Part shown: positions 11,930 through 23,634 of the stretch, piece by piece | How positions within the stretch are numbered: the first letter of the stretch is position 1 | Layout of the letters: each line of letters opens with the position of its first letter | Origin: Paralithodes platypus | Lineage: Eukaryota; Arthropoda; Malacostraca; Decapoda; Lithodidae | NCBI GenBank assembly: GCA_032716605.1 | Contig: CM064501.1 | Span: 21,224,734 to 21,288,733 of the forward strand | Reading direction: 5' to 3' | DNA: 64,000 nt | The notes under the pieces: model-generated | Databases searched by the model: none | What the model saw: only the letters and a program-made list of their open reading frames with translations | Told to the model about the DNA's origin: nothing | Position numbers and translations under genes: made by a program

Positions 11930-12352
11930 TATTTGTTCGCTCTTGCCAAACTTATTCAGGCACACATCCACATTCACCCAGAACTCCTCTTTGTCTCTTA
12001 CAGTTTTATCCTCTGTCGGGGCATACACACACACAAACAACCACCCACGTTTGTATTCCTACTTTCATTCTCACCCACACAATCCTTGAACACACAGACC
12101 CATAGTCTCTTACACGCTCCTTCCATTTGTTACTTACAAACAAACACGCACCTTCTTTCGCTGCTCCCTCACTCACCTCCAGCACTCACACCCATTCCAC
12201 ACTCCCACTCTCTTACATCTTTACCACTCCATTTGGTCGCAGTCATTCCACATACATCCAGCCTGGCATTCACTAGCACTTCAAGGACCTCTTTTGTGTC
12301 ATCATTCAAGCTTCTTACATTCCAAGTCGCTATTCTAAGACTGTCCATGGTA
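11930..12352 (-). pseudogene. RTE-like LINE endonuclease N-terminal fragment
   Basis: Reading the minus strand from an ATG near 12350 gives LRIATWNVRSLNDDTKEVLE and LDVCGMTATKWSGKD, the start of an AP-type LINE endonuclease. Further down (near 12030) VCVYAPTEDKTVRDKEEFW follows in another frame. The middle carries stops and shifts. The piece stops near 11930 with no RT beyond it, which is odd because LINE fragments usually keep the 3' end. A fragment of the opposite strand and opposite protein end lies just to the right. Confidence 0.65.
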
Positions 12353-12419
12353 AGTCGGGTCTCTTATACTACAACTAAAGTTTGAGGCTTTTGGTTGCCT
12401 GTTTGATGAAGCAGTGCAG

Positions 12420-12622
12420 CAGTATAGAGATTTTGGATAAATTCACTTGCCTTGGTAATGAGATTTATATCAATGGTGGGTCAGTCCACGATGTGTTCAT
12501 TGTCTGGACCTAACATATGGGGTTATAGATGACCTCAGTAGGAATGTATGGCAATGTCGTTAACTGTGCAGAAGGACTGAGTTGTGGATATTTATAGCAC
12601 TGGTGTTCCTTGTCTTCTTCAA
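12420..12622 (+). pseudogene. LINE RT thumb fragment (RTE-like)
   Basis: On the + strand, frames with stops read LDKFTCLGNEIYINGGS, then VIDDLSRNVWQCR and LCRRTELWIF. These match in order the thumb segment of the LINE at 13311-16440, which reads LDKLTYLGSVIHNSGESS, GVMDSLIKSIWRCR and LCRRTKLRIF. The fragment is short and heavily decayed. It lies head to head with the endonuclease fragment at 11930-12352. Confidence 0.6.
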
Positions 12623-13310
12623 ATTTTCACCAAAATTCAAAATTTTCACCTGCCTACTTCAGACAAATTTACACATGACTTTTCCTCTTCTTCGATAACA
12701 CAAGAGTGCATCCTTCATCCACACTCAGAATTCTTAGGTCCTCTTTTTCTAACGATATTGTTGGAAATGTTGTATTACCAATCTTACTAAATTAGTTTCT
12801 CAAAAGAATAGTACAGCCATATATCAAATGATGCTCTGTTATGTGGAGAAATTCTGCACATACAGTACATCTTATCATAAAATGGTGTACACGAAACCAT
12901 TAATTTTATCAGTGCTCATCACCTTACTTTCTCCAATCTCTTTCCAATCAAATAACGTTTCATCTTTCTCTCTTTTATGTTTCTGGTACAATCAAGTGTT
13001 CCTTCGAAGCTATCTCATCACATACCTCCTACCATACAAACATTGAGTGGCACCAGCCTTTCAACTCCTTTTCATCCATATTCTGCCCAACTCTTCAACC
13101 CGTTTCGCAATCCACATGTGTATAAGTTTGCTAGTAATCCCTAGATTATTTCTCAAACCTTTCCCATCATCTTTACTTAAGCTTCTTCAAGTTCTTTGTG
13201 TCCATGTAACATACTTTGAATCAGCTATCAATCACACGTTCAACTTGAAAGGATAAAAGCTACAGACAGTTTTGCTTTGTGTAGTATTCTTTTACAAGCC
13301 CATCAATCAA
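12623..13310. other. No gene seen
   Basis: Short open frames occur but show no family signature or coding bias I can support. It probably continues decayed LINE sequence from either side. Confidence 0.4.
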
Positions 13311-15104
13311 TCAATGGGGGCATATGCCGTGACAGCGCCTGGCCGCAGTCACCCGCTGACACCACCCAAGGGGATCTTCCCTCCTGGCATCTGCCTGGTC
13401 CATATTAAGTATTCCATTGCATGATTTACCCTCTTCTTTCAGCCATAAGTTCTGTGGTCTTCCCCTGGGCCTCCTCCACTCATGGTTGTCTTCTGTAGAG
13501 ACCACCTGGTGAGCGGGATCAGCCTCGGGAAGGCGAGCCACATGCCCATATAGCCAAAGTTGTCGTTCACGAATTATGCAACTAATATGTCTTCACGGAG
13601 TAGTCGCTGGTTTGATATGCGATCATATCAGTGATAACCCATGATCCTGTGGAGACATTTAGTACCAAAGGAATTGATGATTTTCTCTAAAACACTGTTT
13701 AGTGTGCATGTCTCACAGCCATACAGTAAGAAAGGGAGCACCAGTGTCTTGAAGATCCGCAATTTTGTCCTTCTGCATAGGTTTCGACAACGCCATATAC
13801 TTTTGATGAGTGAATCCATAACACCCCACGCTAAGCCGAAGCGACGATTTACATCGTAGCTCGACTCACCACTGTTGTGGATCACGCTGCCAAGATAGGT
13901 AAGCTTATCCAAGATCTCTAACTCCTCACCACATGCATGAACAGATTGAACGGCACTATCCAACAAGTCACCAATTGCTTGGACTTTGGTCTTAGCCTAA
14001 TAGACCTTTAGACCCAGCAGTTCTGACCCCTCATGGAGTGCCTCCAGGGCCAATCTGAGAACATCCAGTGTCACTGCTAGGATCACTGCGTCATTTGCAA
14101 AATCAAGATCTGTGATTCTGAAATTGCCTATGTCAGCTCCGCAGCGACTCCGCCCAACTGTCTGGCCCAGTAACCAGTCCATACAAGATGTGAACAGTGT
14201 AGGTGGTTGAATACACCCCTGTCTTACACCTGAGTTCACAGGGAAGAAGCAGAATGCTCCCCCACCTCACTTGACAGCACTCTCTGTTCCTGTATAGAGT
14301 CCAGACACCAGGTCGATAATCGCCGTGGGGATCCCGCGTAACCATAGCAGCTCCCAGAGTGACTCTCGATGCACTGAGTCAAACGCCTTCTTGAGATCGA
14401 CATAGACTGCGAGCAGCCCCTGTCGAAACTCAAGTCTGCGCTCTACCAGAATTCAGAGTGTCGGAATCCGGTCATTTGTTGATTTCTTGAATGCGAATCC
14501 GGATTGCTCAGGTCTCTGCTCCTGTAACAGAAAGCCTCTGATTCGCATCAGTAGAATATGGGTGAAGACCTTGACTGGCACGCTGAGCAGTGTTATACCA
14601 TGGTATTTATTGCAGTCTTGACGGTCCCCTTTTCCTTTCCAAATAGGGGTGACCAGACCCCTTCTCCAGTCAGGAGGAATGGTACCTGTCTGCCATACAA
14701 CAGTCAAGACCGCATGTACCCATGGACTCGCCACTAACTTTCATCAGTTATCCGGGAATGCCACAAACACCAGGAGCTTTCCCGCCCTTTAGTTTAGTCA
14801 CAGCCTCCTTTACATCAGCAAGGGAAGGAGGGTCTTTGCTAATTGGCGGACCAGACACCGGTGGTAGGACATTCACTGCATGAATTTGTCCATTGGGAGC
14901 ACTGGCCATGTATAACTGCTAAAAGTACTCAGCCCAGTGGACCTTACACTTTTCATCACTCAATGCGAGTTGGCCATCTGCCTTTTGAACTGAACTAGCC
15001 TGGGGGGTAGGCTTAGAGTGGAATTTCTTCAGGGCTTGGTAAGCAGGCCCAAGGTCATTAGAAGAAAAAATGGCCGTCGACCTCCTCAGCGATTCCCCTG
15101 CCAT
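13311..15104 (-). pseudogene. RTE-like reverse transcriptase remnant
   Basis: Pieces in order: pre-RT linker (15104-14919), VVWQTGTIPPDWRRGLVTP and GDRQDCNKYHGITLLSVP (14734-14600), EQSGFAFKKST, then SGVRQGCIQPPTLFTSC (near 14220) and LDFANDAVILA (near 14090). In that last motif FADD is replaced by FAND. The thumb is at 13966-13628 (LTYLGSVIHNSGESS, LPFLLYGCE) and the tail at 13541-13311. At least four frame breaks separate these pieces. The N at the catalytic position is a G-to-A type change consistent with neutral decay. Confidence 0.78.
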
Positions 15105-15518
15105 ACCTCTCCTTGTCTCCCCTCAGTGAAGTTCTGGCTCTATGGGACAGAGCCCTGTGGCACCCCAGATCTCCATTCAATCTGGCAGCACGACTTTCTT
15201 CTTACAGTATCTTACAATAGATCCTCTTGGTATCCCGCTCAGTACCAGTACTTGCACTGCTGCGGTAATTCACGGTGTTGGCGGCGGCGGCAGCAGACTC
15301 AAAATGTTTACTATTCTTCTATTATGCCCAGTCTTTCTCTTGATAGGAAACCCCTCCTTGACCTTGGTTTGACTCGAATGTATTCAGCAAATGCTGACAG
15401 GGTTCCATGTTTAAAGTTTTTCCACAGTTTTACAGGGTCCTCTAGCGAGCCAAGCCCTTCAAATCGATTTGAGACTGCTACTGCATACTGCCTTGCGCAC
15501 TCCTCATCCTTGATCCTC

Positions 15519-16440
15519 TCAAGATGAAACCCGGGAGAACAACATTTTGAGATTTTTTCTAGATTTGAGTTGTAGCTTCAGTGTAGCAACAACAAGTCTG
15601 TGGTCGGTAGCAAAGAACTCAACACTCCTAAAGACTCTGCAGTTCTGAAGGATTATCCAACGAATGCTTACAAGTACTGTATAATGATACATTGTCACAC
15701 CAACAGCATTGGAACACCAGGTCATGCAGTTAGGATCTGGTCTCTGGAACCAGGATCCAGCAATCCTCAATTTCCTGGACCTTGCAAAGTTCAGGAAGCG
15801 AGAGCTGTTGTCATTCCTGGTGCCAGAGCCATGGGGACCGACATATATCTCACTGCCACCCCTATCTGTGCCCGTAACTGCATTGAAATTTCCAAGGACA
15901 AAGGGTGTCCTGAGGGTGGCATTGTTCAACAATAAAATCAAGCTTGGTGTAGAACAGTTCTTTCTCTTCTAAGTCATTCCTCTCGGTAGGAGCATATACT
16001 GCAGTAAGAGAGCTGAAAGCCGAGTGAGTGCTTCATCCTCACCAGCTTCATACGCTCATCAACAGGTGCAACCTCTACAACTGTGGAAGCCATGGTAGAA
16101 GAAATTGCAACAGCCACCCACCTATGGCGAGCACCATTGCTACAGCCATTTCAGTAGTATGTATAACCATCACAGCTTATCTTGCCATAGCCAGGACGTC
16201 TCACTTCAGAGAAGGCCATTATGTCGACCCCCAGCCGCCACAGCTCCCCGGATAAGTAGGCATCATCCGTCATAATAAGTTCCAGGCTCCAGCTCGGAGA
16301 CTCTACACTCAAGGGGATCCACCGCCTGTTGGAGTGCAGGGCTCCCGAGGGCTTTGCTCTACTCTCCTTACATCTGGCATCCCTACTTGACTGGTATCAT
16401 ACCTGGCATTGAACCCCCCAGCGTTGCTGGGTTGGGGTCG
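15519..16440 (-). pseudogene. RTE-like endonuclease remnant
   Basis: Minus-strand reading from about 16290 gives LWRLGVDIMAFSEVRRPG (block with catalytic Glu), then WVAVAISSTMASTVVEVAP near 16100. The second half has FVLGNFNAVTGTDRGG (near 15880) and FATDHRLVVATLKL near 15590 (Asp-His catalytic pair). Stops and frameshifts separate the halves. The upstream limit near 16440 is approximate. Confidence 0.72.
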
Positions 16441-16702
16441 TGGGCACTCGTTCGGTACTGCTGGTCACGACACCTGAAACCTTTCCCTATTAACTTTGGT
16501 AACCTATCACTATTAAAACAATCGGGAAAATAGGGTATATCAAGAGAAACTGTGTACTTAGTAAAGGTTTCATAGTGTGTCAGGTGGTTTTATGTATTTT
16601 ACAATTTTCATATTCTTCATAATTATCTTCCCCATCAACCTTGAATGCTACTCTACAGGGCCAGCTTATGGAGGCTGTTACATCATATAGGCATATACAG
16701 TA

Positions 16703-16772
<70 letters not shown>

Positions 16773-17805
16773 GTGTATGTAATTTCATAAATTGATTTTG
16801 TTTATTACCGAGGGAATGGAGGAAAATAAATTTGTGCATTTAAGTGAACTTTTCAGAATGAAAGTTGTATAAATGGTTCCTAATACCAGTAACAGGGGGA
16901 AATACAACAATACAATATATGAAATATTATTAGCATGGTTTGTAGTGCAGAACATACATCTAAAAAGGCAAACCATAAAAATACCGTTCAACATTTAAGA
17001 ATTAAATCAAAATTAATCACTTGACATTATTGAATCTAAACAATATATAATAATATGGTCACAATAGTCAACTTTATAGTTATTAATTTTATGTGTCAAT
17101 TTAGTATTTTTAAAACAACTTTTAAGAAGTAGCCTGCCAGAAAGTCAACAAGCTTTGTACTACTGTATATCCAAATCTAACAAGCTGAAAATAAAAATAA
17201 TTATAAGCAATGTTACTATTGGAGTTACTATTATGAAAAGGAAAACTATTGACACTGAAATTATCATCATCTACTTTATGATACCATTCAAAACAAGAAT
17301 GTTCATCGGTGATAGTTATATTTAAATGAAAGTTTTCTAAAATATTATCATTATTACCCTGTGTAAGGTTTATATGGGATTTGAATACATGTCATTTGTT
17401 ATGCTAAATAATTCTAAAACATTACACACAAGTATATCATCAATATATCTGCAATAATTGCTTAATAATTTAGCTAGAGATAGTGGATTTGATATATTGG
17501 TTTTCTTGCTGATCAATGTACAGTATATATATTTTAATTAAAGTTCAAATAAAGCAAAAATAGATCAGCTATCAAAGTACTTGCATTACCCCCATAAGAA
17601 TTCCTAGGTTTTGCTTAAATGTATAGGGACCAAATTATACAGGAAAGTTATACAGTAAGAAATAAATATGATTTTTGTTTTAAGATTATTCCTATTAAAT
17701 GTTGTATGACCTATGCATCTAGAACTAGAGTCAAACCCTTCTTATGTAAGTATTGATATTTATGTAATTATTACCGTATTTTCTCATATCGATTGTAATG
17801 TAAGT
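16441..17805. other. AT-rich stretch, no gene seen
   Basis: No protein motif, RNA gene or terminal repeat recognised. It contains the (TA)n tract at about 16709-16770. It ends at the left LTR of the BEL/Pao element, so at least its right edge is that element's pre-insertion target sequence. Confidence 0.5.
16709..16770. repeat. (TA)n microsatellite
   Basis: About 62 bases of uninterrupted TA dinucleotide. TA tracts of similar size recur near 27890, 28165 and 28250. Confidence 0.95.
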
Positions 17806-18465
17806 TGTGGTTAATTTAGATGAAGTGGACTGCATAATTAGTAATTGAAAAACCCACATAGAATAATTTTACCTTATTATGATGACAACTCAGATGGTGA
17901 TAGTAAAGATGGCGGAAGATAGACTAGTTGAACTCAAGTTGTTAGTGGGGCAAGGAATAGGCTAAGGAAAGTGAATAGAATAGACTAAGATACATGGTAT
18001 TTACGTTAAAGTTTCATGATAGATAATTATGGTGATGTGACTATGAGAATGAGATGGAAGTGAAGCAAAAACACCTACTGATGAGACAAAATGAAGAATA
18101 AGAGCTTAGCGTGTTTCTGTGACGGAGGTTTGTTGGAGAGTGAGGTTGAGAGAGTCGTCTTTGAGTCTCTCGTGATCTGCCCGCGCACGCGCATAGCGTA
18201 CGGTAAATGTATCCCATTCTTACACAATGATATACATGGGAAAAATAATAATAAGTAATACAGTAATATATATGGGAATTATAATCCTTCAATATTTGCC
18301 CATATTCAACTGTAGAATAACATTCTTCCCGAAATATGTATCGTTCACCATATGGTTACGGAAGCGTTCAACTTAAGACTACGGATGGATACTTAACGCT
18401 ACATTAACCCAGATTACGTAGCACTAATACTGTTCATACTAAATAGAGTATATTGAGTATGGACA
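17806..18465 (-). repeat. BEL/Pao 3' LTR
   Basis: Left copy of the element's LTR, matching 25252-25913 along its whole length. It is the 3' LTR because the coding strand is minus. It is preceded in the element by a purine-rich tract (18466-18480 on the + strand as its complement). Confidence 0.92.
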
Positions 18466-18480
18466 CATCCCCGCCACCGA
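18466..18480 (-). promoter_or_regulatory. Candidate polypurine tract
   Basis: Directly inside the 3' LTR the minus strand reads GGTGGCGGGGATG then TGTCC of the LTR. A G-rich tract at this position is where plus-strand DNA synthesis would be primed. Confidence 0.6.
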
Positions 18481-18506
18481 AAATATAAAAAATGTATATG
18501 ATTATA

Positions 18507-19634
18507 TTAATTTTGCCCGGAGGCAATCTTATCCCGCCAAGCTTGGGAGGATATTTGGGATGCCTGTCGACTTGGGCGTCCGCTGGATGCGTCAACAGGC
18601 TGTGCTGAAGTAGAAGCCAGGGAGGGGACATCTATGGAAAACTGATCCGAGGGGGCGTCCTTGCGATCTAGGTCACCTTCAAGAGGATATAGTCGTATAG
18701 TCTGATGTGTGATTACTCCAGTCCTGGTTCGAACCTTTGCCACCCGAACCTCACCATCACGACCGGGTAACAACTCCTCTATACGACCCAATTTCCAGAA
18801 TGCGCACGGCCCTCTTCATGGATGGTTACCACGTCACCTACCCTAGGCCAATGACCTGTTAATGGTGCTAGTTTACTTTTCTGTGCTTCTCTTAAAGTCA
18901 CCAGATATTCCGTCGACCAGCGATGCCAAATGTCTTGCGATAGTTTACGAATATATTTGTAGCGGGCCGATATCACTTCCCTACTCGCATAGTCTGGATC
19001 TCCCATATCATCCTCATCATGTTCTTCAGGAAGATCCCGCAGTCTGTATCCACGTACCAGTACTGAGGGTGTGATTGGGGTTAGATCCTCCAAATCACCA
19101 GAAGCATAATATAGAGGGCGATCATTTGCTGTGGCTTCAATCTCCAAGAGTATGGTGTTGATATCCTCAATTTATATGAGAGCTCTACCCAACACCTTCT
19201 TCAGACCCGCCTTCACGATTCCTATGGCTCTTTCCCATATGGCGCCGAACCAAGGTGCTCTGGCGGGAATAAATTGCCATTCGCATTTCACGTCCGCAAG
19301 GCAGGTCTGAATCTGAAAAAAACATTCATATCCCTGTCTACTGCAGAATCTTCTAAAGGCATGTAGGAAGCTATCACAAGTGAGATTGGTGACCAGTTCC
19401 AGGTGTGGTAACGGCACAGGTGATAAGTATCATATACACCTTAAGATTGGGTAAATCATTCACAGGGATTGCTCCACTGTAGTCTACCCCGATAACTATG
19501 TATGGGTCACCTGGGGTGGTTCGCAGGTTTGGTAAGGGAGGTACTCCTACAGGATCATAATGTGTTCCCTGTACCCGTCTAGATTTTAAACATTTGCGTA
19601 GGACTTTCATGACCACCTGCCTGATTCTAGGCAC
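18507..19634 (-). pseudogene. BEL/Pao integrase and C-terminal domain
   Basis: Integrase segments in several frames: VGVPPLPNLRT and YIVIGVDYSGAIPV (first catalytic Asp, near 19490), then FIPARAPWFGAIWERAIGI (near 19245), the BEL/Pao signature around the catalytic Glu. The C-terminal domain (19147-18507) reads TPSVLVRG, WPRVGDVVTIHEEG and LGRIEELLPGRDGEVRVAKV, which is the DUF5641-type tail of Pao integrases. At least three frame breaks occur. The second catalytic Asp region near 19375-19420 is damaged. Confidence 0.85.
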
Positions 19635-19660
19635 CCACCATCTTTGTCTGACATAGGTGA

Positions 19661-20836
19661 CTATATGTCTAACCCCATAATGGCAACAGAGTCGGTTACA
19701 CCTATCGATGATAAGATGGGTGAAGCGATGATTGGAGGGCAGTAGTATTGGATACTACTTGCCTCAGAGAGTGCTGCCAATCGTAATCTGCCTCCGCAAT
19801 GTATCAAATCCCCCTCCAAGTGTAAGCCCAACTGGTTGATCAGGTTATTCCTGGACTTTGTTCCCTTAACCAATAATTTATATTCCTGCGTATATACTTC
19901 TTGTTGACAGAGCCTATGTAGTATTTTATCTGCAATTCTGATCTCCTTCACATTGAGGTGAGCACTACCTGTTGGCGGTGTGCCTTTGATTTTTGCTTTT
20001 ACATTTTGTACAAAGCGTATCACCCATGCTGTAACACGTTGTAGCTTCTTGTAGCTGCTGAATTTAGCCCAGTCCCATAACAGTGTGTCATCTTTAGGTA
20101 CCGAGTCAATTACCGGTGCCACAATAGCAGTGTGTTGCTCGTTCAAATCTATATTCTCTGGCCATTCGTTGGGATTATTAAGCCAGCATGGGCCATTCCA
20201 GCACAACGCAGAAGATTTGAGAAATTTAGCAGACACACCACGAGTAATGCAGTCACTAGGATTCTCCTTGGTAGACACAAACCGGAACTGTGTGGTTGGG
20301 AGCAGGTTATGAATCTCGTCGACACGGTTGGTGACGTACACTGGTAGCTTCCTTCGGCTATGTAACCAGTAGAGCGTAATTTGGCTGTCACTCCATATAA
20401 CTGTCTCCGAGATGTTTAACAAATGTTTAAAAGTTTCCTCGATAAAGTGAACGAGTCTAGCAGCTAACAGAACTGCAGTTAGCTCTAATTTTGGGATGGA
20501 ATGCGATTTGATTGGGGCGACCTTCGCCTTCGCCATGACTAGACGGCTGCCACTTGTGTCAACAAAGTAAATGACAATCCCGTAAGCGACCTTGCTAGCG
20601 TCTGAGAAGGCATGAATTGAAACCGGTTGATCTATGACTACTCTCCGAGGAAAATTAAAACCCTTACAGAGATGAAGATCTGAAATAATGTCTTCCCACT
20701 CCTGAACCAGATTGCCTGTCAAAACCTCATTCCAATCTAATTTTATCCTCCATAATTGCTGAAGGAATAATCTTGATTTGATCGACACCGGTAGAGCTAT
20801 CCCCAAGGGGTCAAAAAGTCTAGCCGTCATACTCAA
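19661..20836 (-). pseudogene. BEL/Pao RNase H and A17-type pol segment
   Basis: A long frame of about 390 codons. It opens with FDPLGIALPVSIKSRLFLQ, the pol segment known as peptidase_A17 in BEL/Pao. RNase H follows: IHAFSDASKVAYG (Asp), KLELTAVLLAARL (Glu), IWSDSQITLYWL (Asp) and FRFVSTKENPSD. The C-terminal part reaches the integrase zinc-binding region (QEYKLL, HCGGRLRL), ending before the core in another frame. RNase H catalytic residues look intact, so this is the best-preserved part of the element. Confidence 0.88.
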
Positions 20837-21422
20837 GCAAATCCGTTTTGTAATCTGCGAATATTGTGTACTGAACGCTGAATGAGAGGGTATCTGTGTC
20901 CGTCATCCAAGGCAACCCTAGCACCCTCACATGTTCCTGCTGTACAGCCGCTACTCCATCATGTTGCAGTACAGTCCGCAAAACAGAACTATTTGTCACC
21001 CATTCACGCAAATGTAGATGGGCATCATTCATTATTTTCCGGACCACACCATAGGTATCAATCAGGAGATCTTCATCATTTCCTGTACCCAGTAAATATT
21101 CGATGTATATGTCTGACCAAATCTGCTGAATAACCTGCGGGTCTGCACTGACATTTGACAAGTGATTTAAAATGGTGGCGTTTAAAAGGAATTGGTAACA
21201 TGTAGCGCCAAATAATACCACCCGGAATCGGTAACAAATGAGGGGGGAATCTAGCTGCCGTGGAAATTTTGGCCACATAAACCGAGTATAGTCTTGGTCG
21301 TCCTCATGGAGTTTTAACATCAGAAACGCCTTCTCGATATCGGACACCCAGGCGTATTTATCGAGTCTAAACCGGAGTAAAATTTGCGCCAAGTCTGGTA
21401 CCAGTGAAGGTCCAGTATGCAA
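20820..21422 (-). pseudogene. BEL/Pao reverse transcriptase
   Basis: RT core: LHTGPSLVPDLAQILLRFRL-like start, WVSDIEKAFLMLKLHEDDQD (first catalytic Asp), then CYRFRVVLFGATCYQFLLNA. The YVDD-equivalent box reads IYIEYLLGTGNDED where BEL/Pao normally has YVDN or YVDD, so the catalytic Asp appears as Glu. The thumb has LPWMTDTDTLSFS. Upstream (21422-21829) carries decayed RT fingers without one continuous frame. Confidence 0.85.
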
Positions 21423-21828
21423 GCAGTCATTACGACTAGGCTAACGATCACTCACCTTGGCTGAACAATCGAAGACGATAAGCACTGGTGTCGTTTTGCT
21501 CTCCTTGACAACTCCATGATGAGCCAAGTAATGTCCGGTATCTGTATTGTCAAAAGGCACCTCCTCTATAAAACTACGGGACACCTGAACCTTTATGACC
21601 TTTGAGTATTCCTCGAAAAAGTCAGGTTCTTTGATGAATCTTCTCTGAAGACCCCGAAGGTGGCCATTGGCAAATCCTTGTTTGTTGGCAGCTGATCCTT
21701 ATAAGTGTTCCAGGGCAGTCTCACTTTGTATTGTTGGCTGTCAGGATCATAGGTAACGGTATCCTCATATGACGATAGAGCTTGACGCTCAACTTGTGAG
21801 TATTCCTTAGGTGTTATCCCGATATGAT

Positions 21829-22896
21829 CTACTGTATATCCCTCAAAATATTTAAGTCATTTTTGCTTGGTGGAATATTACCAGTGGACATGTATTCGTC
21901 CATTGGTGTTACTGCTACTTTCAATACAGTAATTACTTCAGTGCTGGAGCTGGTATTCTGTGCCACATATGAACCACTTATGGCATACCCGTACTTGGTA
22001 GGAAGCAGAATTAGGCTACATGACCTTTTATACCCAGGTCGCACTATGTCATAGTAGTGATCCGCACCGATGAGCAGCTCCAACTGATCTGTGTCCGTTG
22101 CATGACGATCGGCTAATTTTATGCCTTTACACTGTAAACTAACCTGTTTAGAATTTAGGCTAAGTTCACCCTTATGTTCTGGTAATTCATCAACCACTAT
22201 TGCGTCTAGTTGATAAAATATACCTTTGTGTTTGTAATGCAGTGCCACGACATTATATTCTCTAGAGGCTTGTTTTCCGGTATATCCGTGAAGACATAAC
22301 TCCTCAGTTCCTTTAGAATTATAGGAAAGGGAGGATAAAACAGAAGACTTCACAAAGGTCTTCTGAGAACATTGATCGAGTAGTGATCTGATTTTGACAC
22401 ATTTATTTTCCTTACCCTTTACCGGCAGCTGTACGGTAGGCAAGATTACGGTATTTCTACCTGTGGCAACGGAAATTGTAGTTGAAGTATCAGCAGTATG
22501 CTCTCTCTTGTTGTTATCCTCCGCTGGTCTACTTTCCTTCCCTTGTTTTTGTGTACATAGGGAATGAAAGTGTTTACCCTTACAAAACTTACAGCTTCTA
22601 ATGTTAGGGTTAGTACAACCCGAATGGCCATGCTCTCTTGATAAGCACCCAGTGCAGAGACGTAGTTGACGGGCTCTTTTCACTTTAAGAGGCCCTATTT
22701 TATACTTCAAACACTTGTACCACAAATGATTGGTGCCACTACACAAGACACAGTTAAATTTCCTGCTTTCACTCTGAGCGGTAAATGTTGCAGTAGCCAT
22801 TGGTGCACTTCCCACTTTGTCTCGACCTGCCAAGTTGTATACTTCAGCCTGGAAACAATGTGTAAATTTCTCATAATCCAGGCTCAAATCTCCCAT
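21829..22896 (-). pseudogene. BEL/Pao zinc-finger and aspartic protease region
   Basis: A frame of about 355 codons starting with the gag C-terminal part. It has three Cys/His clusters (CVLCSGTNHLWYKC, CTGCLSREHGHSGC, CKFCKGKHFHSLC), the paired zinc knuckles typical of BEL/Pao. The retropepsin-like domain follows: RSLLDQCSQKTFV at the active-site position and LELLIGADHYYDI as the second hairpin. The usual D-S-G or D-T-G is D-Q-C here, so protease activity is doubtful unless this is family-typical. Confidence 0.85.
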
Positions 22897-23060
22897 TTCC
22901 CGTTATATAGTTTCCTTTAGTGGTGATGGTAATTTGTTGACTAGAGTCACCACACAAAATTCCTCCAAACAAATATGATTGACCTCATCACACTCTATGT
23001 ATTTGCATAGAAGTTCTTTAGATCAGCGGTTTGGTATTTGGGTGAAGCTAGTTGATTGAA

Positions 23061-23634
23061 TTATGTAACATAAGCTGCCTTGATGCGATCTGGATGCCCA
23101 TATGTTTCTTGCAGGAGCTCTATTGCTGGGGCATAACTTGCGCTCTCGACAATAAATCCTTCGACTAACTGATGCGCATCACCCAGAAGCTGACCCTTAA
23201 GATAGGTGAATCGTTGTATATCTGTGAGATCGGGATTGTCATGTATGGTACATTTAAAAATTTCCCAAAACCCCGACCACAACGTTGCATCACCCTCATA
23301 TTTCGAGGAGTAAGATGTGGTAATTTGACAGTTGAGCCAACTCCTTCTTGACCTCCGGAACTAAGATTCCCTTCAGTGTGGCGACGATTACCTGCATGCC
23401 CTCCAATTATAGGGTATCCTCTCTCAATTCCTTGACATATTCGGCGTCTGTCTCGTAAAGGTCGACCAGGTCCTCCAGTGTGACCTCATACTTGTCAATT
23501 TGTTTTTGAATGCTGAGCAACCTGGCCTCCACTTCTACCCTAGACGCTGAGTCAAGGAATCCATCGATATTCGAGGTCAAGACCGTCAATGAGTCCTTAA
23601 GCCCTGCCCGACGCCTTTGTAAAGACACAGCCAT
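23061..23634 (-). pseudogene. BEL/Pao gag N-terminal region
   Basis: Starts at an ATG at 23634 (MAVSLQRRRAGLKDSLTVL), with a predicted coiled-coil segment of alternating charged and hydrophobic residues to 23407. After a break, 23282-23061 reads FWEIFKCTIHDNPDLTD, FTYLKGQLLGDA and LLQETYGHPDRI, the DUF1759-type gag core. The stretch 22897-23060 joins it to the zinc-finger frame with further shifts. Confidence 0.82.

Larger units (their letters stand above)
13311..16440 (-). mobile_element. RTE-like LINE, heavily decayed
   Basis: Minus-strand non-LTR element with endonuclease (about 16440 to 15519) and RT (about 15104 to 13311) in many short frames. No ORF1 was recognised upstream. The order and the C-terminal RPRGRPQNLWLK tail followed by LGWCQRVTAARR are typical of RTE/BovB-style single-ORF LINEs, but the clade is inferred from style only. 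The first RT Asp of the FADD box has become Asn, so this copy is certainly inactive. Confidence 0.75.
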
